Shown: in pieces, positions 26,432 to 34,148 of the stretch | Layout of the letters: each line of letters starts with the position of its first letter | How positions within the stretch are numbered: position 1 is the stretch's first letter | Assembly: GCA_031271405.1 (NCBI GenBank) | Contig: JAISVT010000023.1 | Location: 1-64,000, forward strand | Source of the DNA: Candidatus Endomicrobium macrotermitis | GTDB lineage: Bacteria > Elusimicrobiota > Endomicrobiia > Endomicrobiales > Endomicrobiaceae | Reading direction: 5' to 3' | DNA: 64,000 nt | Program-made: the position numbers and the translations under genes | Notes under the pieces: generated by a model | What the model was told of the DNA's origin: nothing | The model's input: the letters and a program-made list of their open reading frames with translations, nothing else | Databases searched by the model: none

Positions 26432-26998
26432 TTATTTTATGAAATTAACAAAATCCTCTTTACGGGGAGCAGCCATAGGAATAGGCTTGGACGTATATCC
26501 CACAACAAGAGTGTACATCGGCGTATAGCCTTCCGGAATCTCCAAATCTTTCATGAAACCCGGGCCGGACTCGGTCGAGAGCGCCGAAAGGGCGGTAACG
26601 ACAACGCACGCTTGAAGCCCCAAACTCTGCGCCGCATAATACATGTTCATAAGAGCAACGGCGCAATCTCCGGAAGCGTTTTCCACGCTATTCTGCCCGG
26701 AAATAAAAATTACAGTGGGAGCATTAAAAAAATAATGAAAGTTCGGCGCGATGAGCCACGGCATCGATTTGATTTGCTCGGACGGATTTTTTTGCAATGC
26801 GCCTTTTGCCGAATCTACCATTTTGTCGAGCAGAGATTTCTTCTGCACCACGGTAAAATACCACGGCTGGCGGTTCCAGGCGCTCGGCGCCTGCCTGCCG
26901 GCTTCAAGGATCGCTTTCAAATCGTCTTCCTTTATCTGGTCGGGCTTAAAATCCCTAACGGATCTTCTTTCATGGATGATTTTCAGCACTTCATTCAT
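26432..26998 (-). CDS. Nitroreductase-family flavoprotein
   Basis: The 188-residue protein shows the FMN-dependent nitroreductase pattern: HERRSVRDFKPDQIKEDDL at the N terminus, AGRQAPSAWNRQPWYFTVV (FMN-binding), GDCAVALMNMYYAAQSLGLQACVV and the C-terminal GYTSKPIP. These enzymes reduce nitro compounds or quinones with NAD(P)H; the physiological substrate cannot be inferred. AGGAGAG precedes the ATG. A second, different member of this family is encoded at 51524-52024. Confidence 0.88.
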   Translation of the reverse strand: MNEVLKIIHERRSVRDFKPDQIKEDDLKAILEAGRQAPSAWNRQPWYFTVVQKKSLLDKMVDSAKGALQKNPSEQIKSMPWLIAPNFHYFFNAPTVIFISGQNSVENASGDCAVALMNMYYAAQSLGLQACVVVTALSALSTESGPGFMKDLEIPEGYTPMYTLVVGYTSKPIPMAAPRKEDFVNFIK

Positions 26999-27365
26999 AA
27001 CCGCTCTCCTTATTTTAATTTTTATTTTAAAAACATATTGTATTAATTGATTAAATGACCGTCAATACCTAAAAGAGCAAGAGTATTCGGCAAACTTTCA
27101 AGAACAATCCCGCGATACTGCCGATCCCTTTCCAGTATTGCTGCATTTTCCGAACTTTTTATGTTTCGCTGTATTGCTCATAAAAAATAAGCCCGGATCA
27201 TACAGAGGCTCAAAGTTTAATTATTCCCGCGCGGATTCATTTATAAAAACGAAAACTCGGAACTCCCGAACGCCGGACATTACAAGTCTTTTTTATGCTG
27301 TATACATTAAGCTTTTCGAAGGGTTTTTGTGTTTTGCGGAGCGGAAAAGAAACTGCAAAGACGAA
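26999..27365. other. Intergenic stretch without a recognisable gene
   Basis: Between the nitroreductase start and tRNA-Ala I see no gene with a ribosome site or plausible protein. An open frame on the plus strand (27138-27374) runs into the tRNA and looks like chance. The stretch could hold decayed sequence. Confidence 0.4.
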
Positions 27366-27438
27366 TGGAGCTGATCGGGATTGAACCGACGGCCTCTTCG
27401 TTGCGAACGAAGCGCTCTCCCAGCTGAGCTACAGCCCC
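27366..27438 (-). tRNA. tRNA-Ala (anticodon CGC)
   Basis: Read on the minus strand, the acceptor GGGGCTG pairs with CAGCTCC (one G-U), the anticodon stem CTTCG/CGAAG holds loop TTCGCAA giving anticodon CGC, and the T loop is TTCAATC. The 3' CCA is not encoded. An extended -10 promoter lies about 55 bases upstream. Confidence 0.95.
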
Positions 27439-27448
27439 ATTTTAAACT

Positions 27449-27476
27449 GCAATTACAAATTTCAAATTACGAATTA
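27449..27476. repeat. AATTACGAATTAC-type short tandem repeat in the tRNA-Ala leader
   Basis: Units AATTAC, AAATTTC, AAATTAC and GAATTAC follow each other between the promoter and the tRNA gene. Similar octamer-like repeats are known from many bacterial intergenic regions. Confidence 0.5.
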
Positions 27477-27499
27477 CTTTTTGCGGCTTTGGGTTAGGT

Positions 27500-27527
27500 A
27501 TTATAGCAAATTTTTTAAAAACAGCAA
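27500..27527 (-). promoter_or_regulatory. Promoter of tRNA-Ala
   Basis: On the minus strand TTGCTG, a 16-base spacer and TATAAT with a TGC extension. The extended -10 is identical in form to that upstream of the lipoprotein gene at 4178-4186. Confidence 0.65.
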
Positions 27528-27596
27528 ATTTAGAAAAGTTCGGATGTCATATCCAAACAACAATCGGACAGTTGCATGCATGAAATCCAAATTTTC

Positions 27597-27676
27597 CTCT
27601 ATCCCTTGCGGGAGATGATGGGATGAAACCCCTCACTCTCTTGCTTTGCAAGTCCCTCTCCCGCAAGCGGCGAGGG
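27597..27676. repeat. Palindromic intergenic repeat with CCCGCAAG arms
   Basis: CCCTTGCGGGAGA near the left end is opposed by TCTCCCGCAAGCGGCGAGGG near the right end. This resembles the CCCTCTCCCGCAAGGGGAGAGGG-type palindromes common in bacterial genomes. No ORF. Confidence 0.55.
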
Positions 27677-27687
27677 AAAAACATTTG

Positions 27688-27716
27688 AAAACCACCGGCG
27701 CATTGCCGGTGGTTTT
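27688..27716 (-). terminator. Intrinsic terminator of the porin/feo transcript
   Basis: AAAACCACCGGC pairs perfectly with GCCGGTGGTTTT around GCATT, 20 bases after the porin stop on the minus strand. Confidence 0.8.
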
Positions 27717-27736
27717 CACGTATAAAGAAGTTCGGT

Positions 27737-28900
27737 TTAGAAATTAATTTGCGTTCTTATGCCGAAAGCAAACAAATCGCCGCCGGCTGCGGCATTGCCG
27801 CCCATAGGTTTTACGGCATATTGGAATACCGGAGTGAGTTCCATATTTTCGCTTATGCTTAACTTATAGTATATTTCCGCCTGGGTTTCGGCGTCTTTTT
27901 TCAGGCCGTTCGCTTCAGCCCAATCTTTAGAAACTATATTCTGTCCGAACGCCAATCCGGCAATATCATTTTCCCTGTTCAACAGGGCTCCTTTAAACTG
28001 CGCTCCGAAACTCCACGAATTTGCTACGGGATTTTCGTCATCGGCAATTTTAGGGTTTTTGTAACCGTATCTTGCAAAAAGCGAAACGGTTTCGTTTAAC
28101 GGACGGTCGAAACTTATAGAAAACCCGTAACTATTTTCACTGCCCGCGTCTTCATTGCTTGACCAATACATCAAACGGTAATTGCCTTTGCCGGAATATT
28201 TAAACGCTGCCTGCACCGCGTTAAAACCGTTGCCGTCTATTTGTCCCAAGTCTTCATTTTGGTTAAAATAAGCGTACGTTATGTCCAAAAACCCGGCAGG
28301 GGAATAAGTCATTCTTAAACCCGGATTATTGTCCGGCAGGGAAACGGCCGGATTGTTTACAAACATAGAAGCCAAAAATTGCCCGGTTTCGTCGTTTGCT
28401 ATTTCGTTTTCGTCAAAGTATCCCGCGGGGTTCAGTTTTCCGAAAGTCAAAGTAATTTTATCGCCGAACAAATTTTGTTGATACCACAATTCGCTGACGC
28501 TCAAGAAGCTTTCCGTTGTTCCGGCATCGGTATTTAAAGAACTGTAAAGCCGAAGATTATCGTTTAAACCTTCACCCTGCAAACCCTCAATATGAAGAAA
28601 AACCTTTGCTCCGTCAGAAAATTCTTTGCCGAACCCCAAATCCAGCGAATATGACCCGTCGGTTCTGCCTTTATTTGATCCGTCATTGGATTTATTTACG
28701 CCCTGCAAGACAAATGTTGCGCCGATTTCGGCAGCAAGTCCTAAATATTCGGAAATACTGCCTTTTTCTTTTGACGCTTTCATTTCCGCGATTTCTTTTT
28801 TAAGCTGTTCTATTTCATACTCAACTGCCGCAGCCGCGCAAAAGCTGCTTCCGATAAATACCGCCGACATACTAAGTATCGCAATCACACCTTTTTTCAT
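27737..28900 (-). CDS. OprB-like carbohydrate-selective porin family protein
   Basis: The 387-residue protein has a signal peptide ending about ...SSFCAAAA, a short coiled coil (VEYEIEQLKKEIAEMKASKEKG), and a barrel domain with features of the OprB family (PF04966): GKEFSDGAKVFLHIEG, ITLTFGKLNPAGYFDENEIANDE, and a C-terminal FAFGIRTQINF ending in Phe. The coiled coil could contact peptidoglycan as in SLH-less porins. It lies downstream of the feo genes and has its own DtxR-like box (28937-28952), so it is probably iron- or manganese-regulated; transport of sugar is a family property and metal passage is speculation. Confidence 0.8.
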   Translation of the reverse strand: MKKGVIAILSMSAVFIGSSFCAAAAVEYEIEQLKKEIAEMKASKEKGSISEYLGLAAEIGATFVLQGVNKSNDGSNKGRTDGSYSLDLGFGKEFSDGAKVFLHIEGLQGEGLNDNLRLYSSLNTDAGTTESFLSVSELWYQQNLFGDKITLTFGKLNPAGYFDENEIANDETGQFLASMFVNNPAVSLPDNNPGLRMTYSPAGFLDITYAYFNQNEDLGQIDGNGFNAVQAAFKYSGKGNYRLMYWSSNEDAGSENSYGFSISFDRPLNETVSLFARYGYKNPKIADDENPVANSWSFGAQFKGALLNRENDIAGLAFGQNIVSKDWAEANGLKKDAETQAEIYYKLSISENMELTPVFQYAVKPMGGNAAAGGDLFAFGIRTQINF

Positions 28901-28936
28901 TTAAAAACTCGCTCCTTTTTTCATTAATAATACTTT

Positions 28937-28952
28937 GTTAGTTTAGACTAAC
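28937..28952. promoter_or_regulatory. DtxR-like operator upstream of the porin gene
   Basis: GTTAGTTTAGACTAAC is an imperfect palindrome resembling boxes of the DtxR/MntR family. It is similar to the boxes before feoA (31584-31603) and before the repressor gene (32128-32147). Confidence 0.6.
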
Positions 28953-28978
28953 TTGAAAGACAAAAAAAAATTACCTCC

Positions 28979-29110
28979 TTATTTTTTATATCTGCAAATT
29001 TTAGAACAGTCTTTATTATCGCAGCAGCCGCATTTATTTTTCATAAAATGCCGTATTAAAAGAACAATCGCTAAAATTACAGCCGTAAATACTATTATCG
29101 TTTGTGCCAT
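28979..29110 (-). CDS. FeoB-associated Cys-rich membrane peptide
   Basis: This 43-codon gene encodes MAQTIIVFTAVILAIVLLI (one membrane segment, residues 3-19) followed by a basic linker and a Cys cluster (CGCC at 27-30, C35, C39). It matches the FeoB-associated Cys-rich membrane protein family (PF12669), found directly downstream of feoB in many bacteria, with a proposed but unproven role in Fe(II) uptake. It starts one base after the feoB stop. The Cys residues could bind iron or another metal on the cytoplasmic side. Confidence 0.85.
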   Translation of the reverse strand: MAQTIIVFTAVILAIVLLIRHFMKNKCGCCDNKDCSKICRYKK

Positions 29111-29111
29111 A

Positions 29112-31202
29112 TCAAACTCCTATTTTTAACAGCGTGCCGATCTGGAAAACTAAAAATGCCGCTATCCAGGCAAAAGCCGTATTTCCTATTACCATAAGGG
29201 CAAGCCATTTCAAGTTTGAGCCGGTTTCCCTGAAAAACACGGTAGCCGCTGCAAAACAAGGCATATAAATCATGCAAAAAATCAAAAATGTCATAGCTTT
29301 AAGCGGCGACCACTTCGGATCGGCGGCTATTTTTTCTTTTAACGGCTCCGCGTCTTCCGAATCGACTATTTCCAGAGAGTAAATGGTGCCGAGCGTGCTT
29401 ACGACAATTTCTTTTGCCGCAAGACCCGATACTAAAGCTATGGCAATGCTGCCGTCCATTCCTATCGGCTTTACGGCAGGAGCAAGAAATTTGCTCAATT
29501 GCCCGAATATGCTCGTTTCTATTTGGACCGCGGCATATTCCTGTTCGGATAAATCCGGGTTTTCGGCGGCTTTCGGATATGCAAAACCCGCCCACATTAT
29601 TACGGATGCCAGCATTATTATTGTGCCGGCTTTTCTTATGTACAGCCAGCCTCTTTCCCACATTTTTAAAAGCAGGCCTTTAATTGTAGGCAAATGATAG
29701 GGCGGAAGTTCTATTACAAAATGCGCGGGTTCGCCTTTAAAAACCGTTTTGCTTAAAAGTTTGGAAGCCCCCAGCGCAATGCATATGCTTAACAAATACA
29801 TTAAAAACATAATGTTTGCGCCGCGGCGTTCCGGGAAAAAAGCGCCTATAAACAAAGCGAAAATAGGAAGTTTCGCGCCGCATATCATAAAAGACAAGGC
29901 AAACATGGTTATAAATCTGTCCCTTTTCGAGTCAAGCGTTCTTGTAGCCATAAAACCCGGAACCGCGCAGCCGTTTGTGCTTATCATCAAAGGCAAAAAA
30001 GATTTTCCGTGAAGTCCGAACTTGTTCATTACTTTATCCATAACAAAAGCGGCTCTTGCCATATATCCCGAATCTTCAAAAAAAGCAATCGCGAAAAACA
30101 TAAAAAGCACCAGCGGGAAAAAACCTAAAACGCCGCCTACTCCGCCGATAATTCCGTCGACTACCAGCGACTGCACCGAGCCTTCCGGAAAGAGCGATCT
30201 TGCGAAGGAACCGAGTTTGTCGAAAAACATTCCGAACAAATTTACTACCGGCTCCGAAGCCGCGAAAGTAAACTTAAAAATAGCGTACATAACGGCGGCA
30301 AAAACGGGAATACCGGCATATTTGTTAAGCACAAACCTGTCTATGATTTCCGTCACGTCTATTTTTTTTGCCGAAGCGTCTTTTATAACCGTTTTAACCA
30401 CCGACTTGGCAAAACCGTACCGGCGTTCGGCGATTATGACGTCCGCGCGCTTGGAAAAATGCTCTTCCAAATGCTTTCCGCTTTTTTGCGCCTGCTCCAA
30501 AATCGCGTCTTTATTTTTAAATCCGGAAACGGTTTCAACGGCAAAAGGGTCGTTATTGAGCAGTTGTACGGGGATCCATTTTTTCGACAAATCCACAATG
30601 CTTTTATCGCCGAACATCAGGGTTTCTATTTTATCGGTTTCTTCTTTTATATCGTCGCCGTAATCCACTTTCGCCCTTTCTTTCCCGTGAAACTGCGGGT
30701 CGGAAGCGCAGGAAATTACCGCGTCCAAAATATTACCGACGCCTATTTCTTTATTGCCTACGGTAGAAAAAACCGGCACGCCCAAAAGGGATGACAGCGC
30801 TTTCTCATCCGCGATTTTCCCCTGCGCCTGCAAAATGTCGACCATATTTAAAGCGATGATAACCGGAACGTCAAGCTCGGAAAGCTGCGTAAACAAATAG
30901 AGATTCCTTTCCATATTGGACGCGTCTATAACGTTAACAGCCATATCGGGCTTTTCTTTAATCAAAAAGTCTCTCGCCACCCTTTCGTCTTCAGAATAAG
31001 AAGAAAGGCTGTACGTTCCCGGCAAATCTATAAAAGTTATTTCATAACCTTTATATTTTCTCGTTCCCTCTTTTTTTTCTACGGTAACTCCGGGGTAATT
31101 GCCGACATGCTGGTTTGCGCCGGTAAAAGCATTGAAAAGCGTTGACTTTCCGCTGTTGGGGTTGCCGGCTATTGCGACGGTTATTTTCTTATTTTCATTC
31201 AT
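29112..31202 (-). CDS. feoB: Ferrous iron transporter FeoB
   Basis: The 696-residue protein has an N-terminal G-protein domain with G1 (AGNPNSGKST, about 11-20), the G3 DLPGT and G4 NMVD motifs, then a helical insertion, and a membrane domain with two Gate-like repeats (GVLGFFPLVLFMFFAIAFFEDSGYMARAAFVMDK; SGLAAKEIVVSTLGTIY). FeoB imports Fe(II) across the inner membrane in anaerobes. The ATG overlaps the last bases of feoA by four bases (ATGA), which indicates translational coupling. A DtxR-like box precedes feoA. Confidence 0.96.
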   Translation of the reverse strand: MNENKKITVAIAGNPNSGKSTLFNAFTGANQHVGNYPGVTVEKKEGTRKYKGYEITFIDLPGTYSLSSYSEDERVARDFLIKEKPDMAVNVIDASNMERNLYLFTQLSELDVPVIIALNMVDILQAQGKIADEKALSSLLGVPVFSTVGNKEIGVGNILDAVISCASDPQFHGKERAKVDYGDDIKEETDKIETLMFGDKSIVDLSKKWIPVQLLNNDPFAVETVSGFKNKDAILEQAQKSGKHLEEHFSKRADVIIAERRYGFAKSVVKTVIKDASAKKIDVTEIIDRFVLNKYAGIPVFAAVMYAIFKFTFAASEPVVNLFGMFFDKLGSFARSLFPEGSVQSLVVDGIIGGVGGVLGFFPLVLFMFFAIAFFEDSGYMARAAFVMDKVMNKFGLHGKSFLPLMISTNGCAVPGFMATRTLDSKRDRFITMFALSFMICGAKLPIFALFIGAFFPERRGANIMFLMYLLSICIALGASKLLSKTVFKGEPAHFVIELPPYHLPTIKGLLLKMWERGWLYIRKAGTIIMLASVIMWAGFAYPKAAENPDLSEQEYAAVQIETSIFGQLSKFLAPAVKPIGMDGSIAIALVSGLAAKEIVVSTLGTIYSLEIVDSEDAEPLKEKIAADPKWSPLKAMTFLIFCMIYMPCFAAATVFFRETGSNLKWLALMVIGNTAFAWIAAFLVFQIGTLLKIGV

Positions 31203-31543
31203 TGCAGATTCTTCCCTTTCAATAATATGTTTTTTGCTATTTTATTGCTCAAAGCTATCTTTGCGCCTTTGACTTTGACTATTACGCTTCCGCTGCGGCC
31301 CGAATTTGCCAAAACCGCTATTTTTTCTTCAGGTACAAAACCCATTTCAAGAAGCCTGTGCGCTAACTTTTCATCGCATAAAGTGCCTACAAAAATATGA
31401 GTTCCGACTTTTGCCTCATTGAGATTGGACAAGCCGTTGTATATAAGGCATTTGTTAAATGCCTTTTTACTGCGTATGCTGCGCAAAGTCAAACTTCTTT
31501 TCCAATTATTCAAAAAACCTTTGATACTGCCTAAAACACTCAT
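31199..31543 (-). CDS. feoA: FeoA-domain protein with N-terminal extension
   Basis: Residues 40-112 form an SH3-like FeoA domain (AKVGTHIFVGTLCDEKLAHRLLEMGFVPEEKIAVL...SVIVKVKGAKIALSN). The protein is 114 residues, longer than the usual 75-80, because of a basic N-terminal segment (FLNNWKRSLTLRSIRSKKAF) preceding the domain. FeoA is thought to act on FeoB at the membrane. AGGAG lies seven bases upstream of the ATG, so the extension is likely translated. Confidence 0.88.
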   Translation of the reverse strand: MSVLGSIKGFLNNWKRSLTLRSIRSKKAFNKCLIYNGLSNLNEAKVGTHIFVGTLCDEKLAHRLLEMGFVPEEKIAVLANSGRSGSVIVKVKGAKIALSNKIAKNILLKGKNLQ

Positions 31544-31583
31544 AAAAAACTCCTGATTACCATATATTTAGATTTGGTTAATT

Positions 31584-31603
31584 ATTTTAGTTTGAGCTAA
31601 AAT
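31584..31603. promoter_or_regulatory. DtxR-like operator upstream of feoA
   Basis: ATTTTAGTTTGAGCTAAAAT is a near-palindrome 40 bases before the feoA start, overlapping a plausible minus-strand TAAAAT -10. Confidence 0.65.
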
Positions 31604-31659
31604 AAAGCTGTTAAAAAAATAGTCTTTTCTATTGACAGCAAATCAATAAAAAGACTATG

Positions 31660-32109
31660 CTACTGTTTTCCTTCAAGGTACTCCCGCAAATTATGCATAT
31701 CTTCCGGTTTTGTAAGAAAATGCTTTTTCAATAACGTATATAACCTTTCAAGCCTGTAAATTGTTTCCGAACTGACCGAATGTTCGACTTCGCATGCTTC
31801 TTCAGCCGCGACTCCGGAATCCACAAACAATAACTCGTTTAAAAATTTATACAATATATCATGTTTTCTTTGAACTTCCGCGGCTATCTCTTCGCCTTTT
31901 TCGGTCAAATCCACATATCCGTATTTTTCGTGTATCACAAGCCCGCTTTCAGCCAAAAAATTTATAGCTACGTTTACGCTTGAACTTTTAACGTTTAAAA
32001 CCTTGGCAATATCTCCGATTCTGGCATATTTTTTTTCTTTTTTTAAACCTGCTATGGTTTCAAGATAATTTTCCAAAGCCGCGCTTAAATTACCGATATT
32101 TTCCGCCAT
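31660..32109 (-). CDS. DtxR/MntR-family metal-dependent repressor
   Basis: The 149-residue protein has an N-terminal winged helix (ENYLETIAGLKKEKKYARIGDIAKVLNVKSSSVNVAINFLAESGLVIHEKYGYVDLTEKGEEIA) and a dimerisation/metal-binding domain with EEACEVEHSVSSET, the Glu-Cys-Glu-His arrangement of the family. The C-terminal SH3-like domain is missing, as in MntR and short Fe regulators. It is expected to bind Fe(II) or Mn(II) and repress feoAB, the porin gene and itself, since similar palindromes precede all three. AAGGGG precedes the ATG. Confidence 0.9.
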   Translation of the reverse strand: MAENIGNLSAALENYLETIAGLKKEKKYARIGDIAKVLNVKSSSVNVAINFLAESGLVIHEKYGYVDLTEKGEEIAAEVQRKHDILYKFLNELLFVDSGVAAEEACEVEHSVSSETIYRLERLYTLLKKHFLTKPEDMHNLREYLEGKQ

Positions 32110-32127
32110 AAAAACCCCTTGCTTTAA

Positions 32128-32147
32128 TTAAGTTTAGATTAAACTAA
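32128..32147. promoter_or_regulatory. DtxR-like operator upstream of the repressor gene
   Basis: TTAAGTTTAGATTAAACTAA is an imperfect palindrome 19 bases before the repressor start, consistent with autoregulation. Confidence 0.6.
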
Positions 32148-32180
32148 CATATTTTTTATTATTTGTCAAGTATTATTTCG

Positions 32181-32264
32181 GAATTATCCCATTATGCGCA
32201 TTAAGTAAAGTCCGTCATCCTGCGCGTAGCCGCAGGGTGACAACTGCCTGTCAGGGGATAATTC
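32181..32264. mobile_element. MITE-like element, copy B
   Basis: An 84-base element bounded by GAATTATCCC and GGGATAATTC. Its interior contains the palindrome GTCATCCTGCG...CGCAGGGTGAC. It is the reverse-oriented relative of the 26355-26427 element and has no ORF. Confidence 0.75.
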
Positions 32265-32286
32265 ATTATTATTTTTATGTATCAAC

Positions 32287-32328
32287 AAAAAAGCGATACA
32301 TTATTATTAAATGTATCGCTTGCTTTTT
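32287..32328. terminator. Bidirectional intrinsic terminator
   Basis: AGCGATACATT pairs perfectly with AATGTATCGCT (32292-32320), with an A-run on the left and T-run on the right. It ends the glycoside-hydrolase-like lipoprotein gene on the minus strand. Confidence 0.85.
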
Positions 32329-32347
32329 TTATTTTTTAAACTATTTT

Positions 32348-33637
32348 TTACTTCTCTAAAATTTCAACTTTTCCGGCTGCTTGCGGCTGTTCGGACTCTG
32401 TTTTTTCTTTTTCAGCCGAATTTAAATCTTCCTGAGTCTTTATCATTTCGGGGGTGGGAGGATTGCTTTTTTCAAAACCGGCTTCGGCATAGTTTCCTTC
32501 CAAAGAATCTCTTGTGTACACGCTCCTGGAATTCCAAAGCATCCAATCGCCTACGCCGTTATCGTAACATGCCTGAATTTGGGCGCGGATCTCTTTTTTG
32601 CCGTATTTGACTCCCGCGTAAGTAAAATCCTGAAGCCACGGGCGGAGTTTTTCCAAAGGAATTCTTTTCAGGGCGCCTTCCATACTTTTATAAACTATTT
32701 CATACGGAGCTTTGTTGGGGTCCGGGATACCGTATTGGTTTTTAGAGTAATGCGACGGATAAACCATAGGGCTTACATAATCTACCCATTCGGTCATCTC
32801 GATAATTCTCTGGCCTATGCCCATATCGTCCGTTGCCGTAGTAGTATAGCCGAAAACGTCTATCGATATTTTTGCGTTTTTCGGTTTAAGCAGTTCATTT
32901 GCTCTTTTCAGAAACCCCACAACGGCTTTCGAGGCTTCGTCCGCCGAATGGTTTTTATTGGAGTATCTGCAGTTTTTCGTGTTGCCGTCGGAGGGAAAAC
33001 GTATATAGTCGAACTGTATTTCGTCAAACCCCAAATCCACGGCTCTTTCGGCTATGCTTAAAATATAATCGCAGGCGTCTTTGCTGTACGGATCGAGCCA
33101 TGTAATGCCTTTTCTGTCCGTCCAAACGGTGCCGTTGGGATTTTTTACCGCCATGGAAGGCTTTTTTCTGGGCATGATATCATCCCTGAAAACAACTATT
33201 CTGGCAACGGTATAAATCCCGTTTTCTTTAAGTTTATCGAGATATTGCTTTATATTTGGTATTGCTCTGGAATACGCGCCGGCTTCGTGGGCGGCTTTTA
33301 CGCCGTCTATATAAACCTCGCCTTCCATCTCTTTTATATCGATGACGGCAGTATTGAGCTCGGTTTCGTTAAAAAGTTCTATGGCGGCGTCTCTGAGTTT
33401 ACCGGGTCCGCTCACCCACTGGGAAAGGTGAATACCCCTTAAATATTTTCTCGGCTTTTCATGAGCCGCGCCTTCGATAACTCCCGAAATGACCGAATCG
33501 CCGATACTTGCCGCAGTACCGGGCTGTTCAAGAACCGTTGTTGCGGAGTTTTGCTCTACGGTCGTGCAGGATGCGGTAAAGAAAAATAAAAAAAACAGAG
33601 GGGCAACAGCCAAATTGTTATGGATTTTCATTTTCAT
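32348..33637 (-). CDS. Lipoprotein with DUF4015 (putative glycoside hydrolase) domain
   Basis: The protein (about 429 residues) has a lipoprotein signal with FFFTASC, Cys24 being the likely acylated residue, so it is membrane-anchored. The main domain (about 75-390) matches DUF4015 (PF13200), a TIM-barrel putative glycoside hydrolase: YLRGIHLSQWVSGPGKL, TAVIDIKEMEGEV, DLGFDEIQFDYIRFPSDG, ISIDVFGYTTTATDDMGIGQ, VDYVSPMVYPSHY, RPWLQDF. The acidic EIQFDYIRFP region is a probable active-site strand. The start at 33637 (or 33631) is preferred since the upstream extension begins with TTG and would bury the signal. Substrate unknown. Confidence 0.83.
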   Translation of the reverse strand: MKMKIHNNLAVAPLFFLFFFTASCTTVEQNSATTVLEQPGTAASIGDSVISGVIEGAAHEKPRKYLRGIHLSQWVSGPGKLRDAAIELFNETELNTAVIDIKEMEGEVYIDGVKAAHEAGAYSRAIPNIKQYLDKLKENGIYTVARIVVFRDDIMPRKKPSMAVKNPNGTVWTDRKGITWLDPYSKDACDYILSIAERAVDLGFDEIQFDYIRFPSDGNTKNCRYSNKNHSADEASKAVVGFLKRANELLKPKNAKISIDVFGYTTTATDDMGIGQRIIEMTEWVDYVSPMVYPSHYSKNQYGIPDPNKAPYEIVYKSMEGALKRIPLEKLRPWLQDFTYAGVKYGKKEIRAQIQACYDNGVGDWMLWNSRSVYTRDSLEGNYAEAGFEKSNPPTPEMIKTQEDLNSAEKEKTESEQPQAAGKVEILEK

Positions 33638-33665
33638 ATCGTTATAGATTTTAATGAAAATTATC

Positions 33666-33694
33666 TTGTTTGTCAATTAAATTTATGATAGAAT
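33666..33694 (+). promoter_or_regulatory. Promoter for the aroE-cysS gene run, possibly leaderless
   Basis: TTGTTT (33666-33671), a 17-base spacer and TAGAAT (33689-33694). Transcription would start at about 33701, directly at the ATG of the first gene, which has no ribosome-binding site. Confidence 0.5.
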
Positions 33695-33701
33695 CCAAAA
33701 T

Positions 33702-34148
33702 ATGATACTGTTTATATACCTTCTATCACTGCTGTCGCTTCTTCTCGGCTGGTTTTACTATGCCAAGCCGGGTACGGTGCAGAAAATCAATGAATTTTTC
33801 AGGGCGAAAATTTTCAACGACAAATATATTCTCATAAAAAGAAAAAAAATAGCCGTCGTGTTTTTTTTGGCGGCTTTTGTTTTATGCCTGGCCGCTTTCG
33901 TGCAGTCGCATGAAAAAAGAATGCCCGAAACAAACAAAAATTTTATGTCTAAAGAAATAATAATAGACGCTCTGGCGTTTTACAAAAAAACTTTAACGTC
34001 CGACCCGCGGAATGTAACCGTTCTTACGAAACGCGCGCATGCTTATGAGTCTCTGGGCGAAAAAAGTATGGCGTCTTCCGCATGGAAAACTATTCTTGCC
34101 ATAGACCCGGAGAATGAAACAGCAAAGCAGAGGCTGAATGTTAAATAA
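33702..34148 (+). CDS. Membrane-anchored TPR-like protein
   Basis: The 148-residue product has two membrane segments (FIYLLSLLSLLLGWFYY, 4-20; KIAVVFFLAAFVLCLAAFV, about 49-67) and then a tetratricopeptide-like pair of helices (ALAFYKKTLTSDPRNVTVLTKRAHAYESLGEKSMASSAWKTILAIDP). Its 3' end overlaps the aroE start by 11 bases, so the genes are coupled. Function is unknown; TPR motifs mediate protein contacts. No ribosome site is visible and the promoter suggests a leaderless message. Confidence 0.75.
   Translation: MILFIYLLSLLSLLLGWFYYAKPGTVQKINEFFRAKIFNDKYILIKRKKIAVVFFLAAFVLCLAAFVQSHEKRMPETNKNFMSKEIIIDALAFYKKTLTSDPRNVTVLTKRAHAYESLGEKSMASSAWKTILAIDPENETAKQRLNVK

Noticed and set aside
27138-27374. 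A 78-codon plus-strand frame upstream of tRNA-Ala
   Set aside because: It has no ribosome site, no recognisable features and runs into the tRNA gene.
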